A DNA stretch of 64,000 nucleotides from JASHSH01 sp036490215 (GTDB lineage: Bacteria > Pseudomonadota > Alphaproteobacteria > Rhodospirillales > Magnetospirillaceae), in assembly GCA_036490215.1 (NCBI GenBank), contig DASXEH010000017.1, positions 123,369 through 187,368 on the forward strand, given 5' to 3'. The notes under the pieces were generated by a model that had not been told where the DNA came from, ran no database searches, and worked only from the letters and a program-made list of their open reading frames with translations. Position numbers and translations under genes: made by a program. The first letter of the stretch is position 1. The number at the start of each line of letters is the position of its first letter. Shown in pieces: positions 45,223-53,158 of the stretch.

Positions 45223-46090
45223 TAACCGGATCAGCGTTCTGCGCGATGGGCGGACACAGGCGACGCTCGCGACCGCGGAGACGACCAAGGCGCAGCTGAT
45301 CGAATTGATGACCGGACGCGAGGCATCCGAGTTCGCGCCCAACACCGCGCTGCCGGGCACCGGTCCGGTCGCGCTGTCCGTCCAAGGCCTGACGAATGCC
45401 GTTCTCCATGACATTACCTTCGATGTCCGTAAGGGCGAAATCCTGGGCTTTGCCGGCTTGGCCGATGCGGGACTCGATCGGCTGACGCGGTCGCTGGTTT
45501 CGCCCGCGCAGTCCGGACAGATCCTTCTGGATGGCAAACCCTGGCAGCGTCGTGGCCCGACTGGCGCCTGGGCGCGCGGTGTCGCTTCTGCCCCGCGCGA
45601 GCGCCGCGCCGAGGGGTTGCTGCTCGCCCAGGACATCGCCAGCAATGTCGCCCTGCCGCATCTGAGCTGGCTCAACCGTTGGGGTATTCTGCTCGATCGC
45701 CGCACCGAACGGGGCCGCGCCGAAGATATGCGGCAGCGCGTTCGCCTCAAGGCGACCGGCCTGCAGCAGAAGGTGCGCGAATTGTCAGGCGGCAATCAGC
45801 AGAAGGTGATGTTCGCGCGCGCCGTCGCCGGCGGGCCGAGCGTTCTGTTGCTCGATGAACCGACGCGCGGTGTCGATGTCGGCGCGAAGTTCGATATCTA
45901 TGAACTTCTTCGTGAACTCGCAGCAGGCGGTACCGGTATCCTGATCGTTTCCTCCGATCACGAGGAAATTCTCCACCTCTGCACGCGCGTCGCGATCATG
46001 CGCAAAGGGCGCATCACGGCGATTCGCCCGACCAGCGGACTCAACCTTCAACGGCTGCTCGCCCTCTGTTATGGCGAGACGGCGGGATGA
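45221..46090 (+). pseudogene. Sugar ABC transporter ATP-binding protein (RbsA/XylG-like), 5' half missing
   Basis: RbsA-type ATPases have two ABC domains. Here only the end of the first (RISVLRDGRT, then LIELMTGREAS) and the whole second domain remain: FDVRKGEILGFAGLADAG (the usual degenerate Walker A of this half), RELSGGNQQKVMFARAV, and VLLLDEPTRGVDVGAKFDIY. The first catalytic Walker A domain is absent. A product from the TTG/ATG at 45305/45308 (about 260 residues) could be made but should not power transport alone. The permease gene follows eight bases later. No binding-protein gene is next to it. Confidence 0.8.
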
Positions 46091-46097
46091 CTGCATC

Positions 46098-47051
46098 ATG
46101 ACTTCTTTCCTGCGCCGATACGGGACGTTGATCGGCTTCATCGTCATCGTCGCCTTCTTCTGGGTGAACCTGCCCGATACCTTCGTCACCTCGCGCAATC
46201 TGCTGAACATCACCCAGCAGCTCAGCATGCTGGCCGTGGTCTCGTTCACGATGACCGTAGTGATGGCGATGGGTGACTTCGATCTCAGTGTCGGCTCGAT
46301 GGCCAGCCTGGCGGGGATCGTCGTCGCCAAGATGTTCGTGGCCGGCCTGTCGATCTGGCTTGCCATACCCGCGGCGCTTGCGGTCGGGGTTGCGGGCGGC
46401 CTGATCAACGGCTTTCTGGTGGCCTATGTCGGCATTCTGCCGTTCATCGCGACCCTGGGCGCGTTGACGGTGTTCAGCGGCCTTTCCTTCTGGACATCGA
46501 ACGGCAAGACGATCTTCGGTTCCGCCATCCCGGAATCGTTCTCCGGCTTTGCCCGCTCGGGCCTGGACCTGAGCTCTGACGTCACGATTCCAAATCTGAC
46601 GCTGGTCGCCCTTGTCGTGCTGATGCTGATCTGGGTCTTCCTCGAGCAGACGATCTATGGGCGGCGCCTCTATGCCATCGGCGGCAATGCCGAGGCCGCG
46701 CGATTGGCCGGCGTCCGGATCAAGCCGCTGCGCTTTGCCGCCTTCGGACTTTCGGGCATGGGCGCGGCTGCCGCGGGGCTGATGCTGGCCAGCCGTGTTG
46801 CCTCGGCCAACCCGACCCAAGGCGCAGGCTTGATGCTCGACGCCATCGCCGCGGTTTTCCTCGGCATGACGATGAGCGATGAGGGCCAGCCCCGCGTTCT
46901 CTTCACCCTGGTCGGTGTGCTGATGCTCGGCGTGCTGGGCAACGGCCTGACGCAACTGAATGTCGACAGTTACGTGCGCGAGATGATCACCGGCTCGATC
47001 ATCATCGTGGCCGTTGCGGTCGGAAGCCTGGGGCGCATTCGCGCGGCGTAA
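46098..47051 (+). CDS. Sugar ABC transporter permease (RbsC/XylH-like)
   Basis: A 317-residue inner-membrane protein with about ten helices. MAMGDFDLSVGSMASLAGIV and FLVAYVGILPFIATLGALTV are RbsC-type hallmarks, and YAIGGNAEAARLAGVRIKPL is the coupling loop. The frame is open from 46071, but the Met at 46098 starts the family sequence. It looks intact although its ATPase partner upstream is truncated, so the transporter is probably dead unless an ATPase elsewhere rescues it. It is convergent with the octapeptide-repeat gene. Confidence 0.88.
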   Translation: MTSFLRRYGTLIGFIVIVAFFWVNLPDTFVTSRNLLNITQQLSMLAVVSFTMTVVMAMGDFDLSVGSMASLAGIVVAKMFVAGLSIWLAIPAALAVGVAGGLINGFLVAYVGILPFIATLGALTVFSGLSFWTSNGKTIFGSAIPESFSGFARSGLDLSSDVTIPNLTLVALVVLMLIWVFLEQTIYGRRLYAIGGNAEAARLAGVRIKPLRFAAFGLSGMGAAAAGLMLASRVASANPTQGAGLMLDAIAAVFLGMTMSDEGQPRVLFTLVGVLMLGVLGNGLTQLNVDSYVREMITGSIIIVAVAVGSLGRIRAA

Positions 47052-47064
47052 ACGAGGACGGCGA

Positions 47065-50000
47065 TTACGCCAGGGCCTCATTCATCGCCGTAAGCTGATC
47101 GCTGCTGAACGCGGCGATCTGGGTGGTGCTCAGGGCCTCAAGCTGCGACGGCTCCATGGCGGCGATCTGCGTGGTCGTCAACGCGCCCACAGCCGACGGA
47201 TTCATCGCGGCGAGAGCCGTTGTCGAAATCCCGGAAATCTGCGCGGAGGACAGCGAACCGATCTGGCTCGGCGTCAGCACGTTCAGCTCGTATTGCGTCA
47301 TACCGCCCATCTGCGTGGTGGTCAGGGCCGCCATCTGCGCGCTGCTCATAGTCGTGAGCTGTGTCGATGTCAGGTTGGATATCTGAACCTGGCTCAGCCC
47401 GGCGATTTGCGTGGGCGTCAACTGTGCGAATTGACTGGCGGTGATGGCGCGCAGCTGCACGCGCACCAAATCCGCGAGCTGATTGAGCGACAGGCTGGCC
47501 ACGGCCGAACCGCTTAGTTGGCTGACTTCTTCGGCGGTCAGGGATTGCATCTGCGACATCGTCAGACCCGAGATCTGGGTGATGGTCAGCGCGTTGATCT
47601 GCGAGTCGGTGAGGCCGGCAATCGCGGTGCTCGGCAGCGCGCTCATCTGGGTCGAGGTCAAGGCCGCGAACTGCGCCGCGCTCAGCGAGCCAACCTGCGT
47701 TGCTGTCATCTCGCTGAGCTGCGTCGGGGTCAAACCGCCGATCTGCGTCGAACTGAACACCGCAAGCCCGGTCGTGGTCAATCCGGATACCTGAACCGCG
47801 GTCAGTGCCGCGATCTGCGTCGATGACAGCGCAGTCACGTCGGACGAGGTCAGGCCGGTGATCTGGGTGGCAGACAGTGTTGCAAACTGTGACGGCGTCA
47901 ACGCGCCGAACTGAGCCGGCGACAAAGTGGCGATCTGCGTCGCCGTCAGGCCGCCGAACTGGCTCAGGCTCATCGAGCCGATCGTCGTCGTCGACATCGC
48001 ATCGATCGCCGTGACCGGCAGGCTGCCGATCTGCGCCGGCGTCAGAGCCGCGAACTGCGTCGTGGTCAGCGACGTAATCTGGCCGACGCTCAACGCGCCA
48101 AGCTGGGTGGTGCTGAGCGCTGGAATCTGAGCCGAGGTCAGCGCCGCCATCTGCGGTGCACTCAGTGACGATATCTGCGTCGTGGTGAGGCCGCTGATCT
48201 CGTTGCTGTTCAGCCCCGCCACCTGGGTCGTGGTGAAGGACGCCAATTGCGTGGCTGTCAGCGCGCCGACCTGAGTGGACGACAGAAGGCCGAACACGAC
48301 ATTCATCTGCGTCGTGGACAGGTTGTCGATCACCGGCAGAGACAGGCCCGCGACCTGGACGGGAGACAGGGCCGCGATCTGCGTCAGCGTCAGATTGGCA
48401 GCCTGACCGACCGAGAGCCCACCCAAGGCCGTCGCCGAAAGCGCCGATATCTGCGTGGTCGTCAATGCGGCCAGCTGTTGCTGGCTCAGCGCGCCGGTTT
48501 CGGTGGCCGTCAGGCCGGTAAGTGCGACAGCGGAGATGCCACCAAGCTGGGTCGTCGACAGTGTGCTTAGCTGGGTCGTGCTCAGTGCACCCACCTGCAC
48601 CGATGTCAGACCGCCGATGGCCGTGACGGACAGCGAGCCGATATCGGTCGTCGACAGATCGCCGATCTGCGTGGTCGAAAGCGACGAGATCTGCGTCGGC
48701 GTCATACCGGCGAGCTGCGTGGTGGTCAGACCGGCGACCTGCGCATCGCTCAATCCGGTAATGGCGGCGGGCGACAGGGCCGCGATCTGGGTCGTCGTCA
48801 GCGCCGCCGTTTGGTCGTCGCTGAGGGACGCGATTTGCGTCGCCGTGAATCCCGCGATGGTGGTGACGGACAGCGCGCTGATCGCCGCAGGGCTCAGGGC
48901 ATCGATCTGCGTCGTCGTCAATGCGCCGATTCCGGCGGTGCTCAGGCTGTTCAATTGCGTCGGCGTCAGCGTGGCCATCTGATCGCTGGACAGGCCACCA
49001 ACCGCGGTGGACGACAGGGCCGAGAGCTGCGTTGTGGTCAGCGTGCCGAATTGCGTCATCGTCAGCGCGCCGACCTGCGTCGCATTCAGCGCGCCGACCG
49101 AGGTATTGGACATCGACGATATATCGGCAGTCGTCAGCGCTTGGACCTGCGTGCCAGACAACCCGGCCAGCTGGACCACCGAAAGACTATCGAACTGCGT
49201 AACCGTCATCGTGGCGATCTGATCGTTGCTCAACCCGCCGACGGCCAATGGCGCCAAGGCCGCAAGCTGCGCAACCGTCATCGCGCCGAACTGGGCGACG
49301 CTGAGCGAACCCAGCGTTGTCGCGGTCAGGCCGTTGACGGCGGTCGGAGAGATGGCCGCGACTTGCGTCGTCGATAGAGCCCCCAAAGTGGTCGTGGATA
49401 GCGCATTGACCTCGTTCCCGGTCAGGCCCGCGATCTGCTTGTTGGTCAGGGCCGCGGCCTGGCTCACCGTCAGGCTGGCGACCGCGGTGGTGGAGAGGCC
49501 CGCCATTTGCGAGGCGGTCAGCGCGCCGAATTGGCTGGACGACAGTGACGCCAATTCGGTGGTGGTCAGGCCACCGAGCGAGACCGGCGGCAAGGCCGCG
49601 ATCTGGGTCGTGGACAAGGCCGAAAGCTGGTCACTGCTCAGATCGCCGAGCAGGGTCGCGGTCAGGCCGCCCAATTGCGTCGTGGACAGCGCGCTAACCT
49701 GAGTCACGGTCAGGGCCTGGAGTTGCGTCGGGGCGAGCGCCCCCAATGTGGTCGATGTCAATCCACCGAGCGCGCTCGTCGACAGAGCCGCGACCTGTGT
49801 GGTCGTCAAGCCGGCAACGGCCACCGTGCTCAGGCCGCCAAACTGCGTCGCCGAGAGGGCGGCCATCTGATTGGACGACAGCGCGGCCATTTCGGTCGCG
49901 GTCATGCTGCCGATTTGCGTTGTCGTGAGACCGCCGATTTGCGTGGTCGTCAGGGCGGAAATCTGGGTGGACGACAGCGCCGCGACGGAAGCCGTGTTCA

Positions 50001-52203
50001 GTCCACGCACCTGCGTGACCGACAGAGCGCCGATCTGATCATTGCTGAGCACCGCAATCGCCGATGGGCTCAACGCGTTGAGCTGCGTCGCGGTCATCGC
50101 CGACATCTGCGTCACCGTCAGTGCGCTGATTTCGGTGGTCGTCAACGAACTCGCCTGAGTCGGCGTCATCCCGGCAATCTGGCTGGCAGACAAAGCGCCG
50201 AGCTGATCATCGGTCAAAGAGGTGAGTGCCGCCGTCGACAGGCCCTGAATCTGGGTCACCGTCAGGGCGGCCATCTGATCGTCGCTCAGGCCGCCGATCT
50301 GGGTCGTGTTGAACGCGTTGATCTGGGTTTGCGTGAACCCGGCGATTTGCGTCGGCGCCAACAGTGCCAGCTGCGAATTGGTCAGCGCCGTGACGACGGT
50401 GATCGACAGCCCGGCCATTTGCGATGGCGTAAGCGCCGAGAACTGATCGGACGACAGAACCGCCAGCTGGGTTGTGCTGAGACCGCCGAGCTGGGTGCCG
50501 CTCAGCGCCCCCGCCTGCGCCGGGGTGAGCGAGCCGAGTTCGGTAGTCGTGAGCGCGCCGATCTGCGTGGATGTCAGCGCGCCGCATTGTACCGCCGATA
50601 GTTCTCCAACACCCGTCGTGCCCAAACCCGCGATCTGCGTGACGTTCAGAGCTGCGACCTGCGTCGTCGACAAGGCTCCGAGCTGACCCGCCGACAGACT
50701 GCCGACTTCCGTCGCGGTCAAGCCCTGGACCTGAGCCGTGGTCAAAGCGCCGATCTGCGTCGGGCTCAAGACAGCCAATTGGGTTGCGGACAGAGCCGCG
50801 AGCGCGGGATTCGTCAATCCGCGGATTTGAGTGACCGTCAATCCCGACAATTGATCCGGTGTCAGGCCGCCGATGGACGTGGCCGAAAGCCCGCCCATCT
50901 GCCCGATCGTCAGCCCGGCAAGCTGCGAAGACGATATCTCGCCGAGCTGCGTCGTCGTGAGTGCGCCAAGCTGCGTGACCGAGACGGCGGCGAGCTGCGT
51001 CGCGCTCAGGGCGCCAAGCTGATCCGACGTCATCGACGCCATTTCGGTGGCGCTGAGGCCGCGAATCTGGGCAATGGTCAGTCCGGCAATTTGTCCCGCC
51101 GTCAGTGCGCTGAATTGCGTCGAAGAAAATGCTGCGATCTGGGCGGGCGACAGCCCGCCGATCTGAGACGCCGTCAGCGCCCCGACTTGGTCCCCCGTCA
51201 GGCCGCCCAGTTGCGTGGCGGTCAAAGACATCATCTGCGTCGGCGTGAGGGCGGCGAGCTGGGCTGGCGCAAGCTCCGCCATTTCAGTGCCCGTTAGGCC
51301 TTTCAACTGGCCCGCGCTCAGCGTCGAGACTTCGGCCGAGGTCAGCGCATTCAGCTGATCGGAGGACATGGCGCCGATAGCGGCCGGTGACAGCGATTTG
51401 ACCTGCGTCGGACTAAGCGCTTCGATCTGATCGATCGACATGCCGCCGATGGCCGTGGCCGACAGGCCCGCGATCTGCACCGTCGTCAGCGCACCGAGTT
51501 GCGAGAACGACAAGGACGCGACCATGGTCGCCGTCATGCTGATGCTTTGCGCCGCCGGTAGGGCAGCAATCTGAGCGGGCGTCAGTGCCGCGAACTGCGC
51601 CGATGAAAGAGCCCCGAAATCGGTGACGGTGAGCCCTTTGATCTGCGCAGTCGTCAGGCCGGTAATTTGATCCGGCGTCAGCGCCGTCACCGCCGTCGTA
51701 GGTATATTGGAAATCTGGATCGCCGATAGCGCGCCGATTTGTGAAGACGAGAGGCTCTGAACGAAACTCGACGTCACGCCCGTCATCTGCGTCGCGGTCA
51801 GCGATTTGATCTGGGTCGTGGACAAGGCGCCGATCTGCGACGAGGTCAGCTCCCCGATCTGGGTGGCCGTGAGGCCTTTGAGCTGCTGCGTCGTCATTGC
51901 CCCGATATCGCCGGTGCTGAGCGCGTCGATCTGCGTGGCGTTGAGCACCGAAAGCTGGGCCGGCGAGAAGGCCATCTGCGCCTGGGTCAGGGCGCTGATC
52001 TGGTCCGAGCTCATGGCCGAAATCTGAGACACGGAGAAATACGAAAGCTGCTGGCCGCTCAATTCCTGGATTTCGGACGGCGTCAGCGCAGCGATCTGGT
52101 CGAGCGAAAACGCGGCGATGTCGCTCGCCTTGAAACTCTGGATCGTGTTCTGCGGCAGACTGGCAATCTGCGCCGCAGTGAGGGATGAAACGATCGAGTT
52201 CAT
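47065..52203 (-). CDS. Giant octapeptide-repeat protein, 1712 residues
   Basis: Almost the entire protein is a tandem array of an eight-residue unit, consensus [AGS]-L-[ST]-x-x-Q-[ILVMF]-[AGS], for example ALSTTQIA and GLTATQIG. About 210 units fit the length. DNA copies vary strongly at third positions while the protein pattern holds, so the amino-acid pattern is under selection. Leu and Ile/Leu positions would form a hydrophobic stripe, and Ser/Thr before three residues and Gln resembles a helix cap or a beta-solenoid turn; I cannot decide which. There is no signal peptide, transmembrane segment or recognisable export signal. Lys and Arg are rare, and one Cys is seen. The neighbours give no function; I know no characterised family to name. 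Confidence 0.85.
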   Translation of the reverse strand: MNSIVSSLTAAQIASLPQNTIQSFKASDIAAFSLDQIAALTPSEIQELSGQQLSYFSVSQISAMSSDQISALTQAQMAFSPAQLSVLNATQIDALSTGDIGAMTTQQLKGLTATQIGELTSSQIGALSTTQIKSLTATQMTGVTSSFVQSLSSSQIGALSAIQISNIPTTAVTALTPDQITGLTTAQIKGLTVTDFGALSSAQFAALTPAQIAALPAAQSISMTATMVASLSFSQLGALTTVQIAGLSATAIGGMSIDQIEALSPTQVKSLSPAAIGAMSSDQLNALTSAEVSTLSAGQLKGLTGTEMAELAPAQLAALTPTQMMSLTATQLGGLTGDQVGALTASQIGGLSPAQIAAFSSTQFSALTAGQIAGLTIAQIRGLSATEMASMTSDQLGALSATQLAAVSVTQLGALTTTQLGEISSSQLAGLTIGQMGGLSATSIGGLTPDQLSGLTVTQIRGLTNPALAALSATQLAVLSPTQIGALTTAQVQGLTATEVGSLSAGQLGALSTTQVAALNVTQIAGLGTTGVGELSAVQCGALTSTQIGALTTTELGSLTPAQAGALSGTQLGGLSTTQLAVLSSDQFSALTPSQMAGLSITVVTALTNSQLALLAPTQIAGFTQTQINAFNTTQIGGLSDDQMAALTVTQIQGLSTAALTSLTDDQLGALSASQIAGMTPTQASSLTTTEISALTVTQMSAMTATQLNALSPSAIAVLSNDQIGALSVTQVRGLNTASVAALSSTQISALTTTQIGGLTTTQIGSMTATEMAALSSNQMAALSATQFGGLSTVAVAGLTTTQVAALSTSALGGLTSTTLGALAPTQLQALTVTQVSALSTTQLGGLTATLLGDLSSDQLSALSTTQIAALPPVSLGGLTTTELASLSSSQFGALTASQMAGLSTTAVASLTVSQAAALTNKQIAGLTGNEVNALSTTTLGALSTTQVAAISPTAVNGLTATTLGSLSVAQFGAMTVAQLAALAPLAVGGLSNDQIATMTVTQFDSLSVVQLAGLSGTQVQALTTADISSMSNTSVGALNATQVGALTMTQFGTLTTTQLSALSSTAVGGLSSDQMATLTPTQLNSLSTAGIGALTTTQIDALSPAAISALSVTTIAGFTATQIASLSDDQTAALTTTQIAALSPAAITGLSDAQVAGLTTTQLAGMTPTQISSLSTTQIGDLSTTDIGSLSVTAIGGLTSVQVGALSTTQLSTLSTTQLGGISAVALTGLTATETGALSQQQLAALTTTQISALSATALGGLSVGQAANLTLTQIAALSPVQVAGLSLPVIDNLSTTQMNVVFGLLSSTQVGALTATQLASFTTTQVAGLNSNEISGLTTTQISSLSAPQMAALTSAQIPALSTTQLGALSVGQITSLTTTQFAALTPAQIGSLPVTAIDAMSTTTIGSMSLSQFGGLTATQIATLSPAQFGALTPSQFATLSATQITGLTSSDVTALSSTQIAALTAVQVSGLTTTGLAVFSSTQIGGLTPTQLSEMTATQVGSLSAAQFAALTSTQMSALPSTAIAGLTDSQINALTITQISGLTMSQMQSLTAEEVSQLSGSAVASLSLNQLADLVRVQLRAITASQFAQLTPTQIAGLSQVQISNLTSTQLTTMSSAQMAALTTTQMGGMTQYELNVLTPSQIGSLSSAQISGISTTALAAMNPSAVGALTTTQIAAMEPSQLEALSTTQIAAFSSDQLTAMNEALA

Positions 52204-53158
52204 TCAGTCCCGCTCTATAATTCTTGCTCGCTTCAGGTCCCGATCGCGGGCTCCGACGCGTCATACGCTGCTGTGAACGCCGAAGACTTCGGTCCTACGG
52301 CGCATGAGACCGGGCAGCACTGTGCAAGCGACGTGCCGTACTTAGCTTTCTGAAAAGCAATGAATTACGCGGCCGCAACGCGGCAGGTTTTTCTCAGGAG
52401 CGGCGAACTCGGCAGGTTTTGCCGGGCGAGCGACAGCCCAGGCGTTTCCCGATCTAACCCAGCATCGTCTGCACGCTCGGCACGAACACATACTACTGGA
52501 GCGGCGCGCTGCCTCGCCGGACTCACGGTCTAGTCGCCGTCTCTCGTCTCGTCTGGTTGGTGGGCTGCGCAGTCCGCGGCTAACCCAGCTCTTCCCTGCT
52601 AACAGGGATTTTTGCAGGGATTCTGGTCCGGCCAGCGCCAGTCCTTGGAAGATTAGCTCAATAGTTAGGCCCCAGACGGGAAAAGCATGTGAATAGGAAC
52701 AGGGAATAAGAAACGCCCGAACAGAGGCCTTGGAGCTGGTACAGGCGAAGAATCAGCTCGAGGCCGACGGTCTAATGATCAATTGAAAGAGGCGTGGCCA
52801 TTGTCGGTGCTAAGAGGCGATAGAAGCAACTTAGCGAGGGGCTTTACGTCGTCGACACTACAGTTGCCGCTTGAGTTCTCTATTTTTGAGGTACTGAACC
52901 CCCGTATCTTCGTTGAAGAGCGTGTCTCACATAAACTGTTGACGCTCCATTTGAATCGTCTCCAATATAACGACAATACCATAGGGCATTGTCGACGGCG
53001 GGGAGCTGGCGGCGGGGAAGTCGAGCTCGGTAGCAAAGTCCGAGCTTCGCTAAAGAGCAGCATCATGTCCGAAACGCGCCGCCTACCTAGGAGCGCTACG
53101 GCATAGGCATGTTTTTGGGCGTCACGTGCGCCTACTACGTCGATCTGATGGGGAGCCA
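52204..53158. other. Gene-poor AT-richer region upstream of the SIR2/STAND gene
   Basis: About 950 bases with no convincing gene. Two frames of 107 and 183 codons overlap each other on opposite strands and have no recognisable sequence. Bases 52385-52425 contain the repeated word cggcaggttttt / cggcaggtttt. A plus-strand frame ends near 52785 as EALELVQAKNQLEADGLMIN, which looks like the tail of a real protein but is unidentified. It marks the change from GC-rich chromosome to the accessory region. Confidence 0.5.

Noticed and set aside
43843..45795. Open frame of 650 codons read as one long kinase
   Set aside because: The N-terminal 190 codons are antisense to a clear RbsA-type ATPase and show no kinase homology; only the part below about 45222 is kinase.
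47065..52203. 24-base periodic DNA that could be taken for a CRISPR or satellite array
   Set aside because: There are no constant repeats with unique spacers; the period is the codon image of an octapeptide protein repeat.
52645..52690. tRNA-like stretch (gaagattagctcaatagttaggc)
   Set aside because: It resembles a D-arm, but no anticodon arm, T-arm or matching acceptor stem follows.
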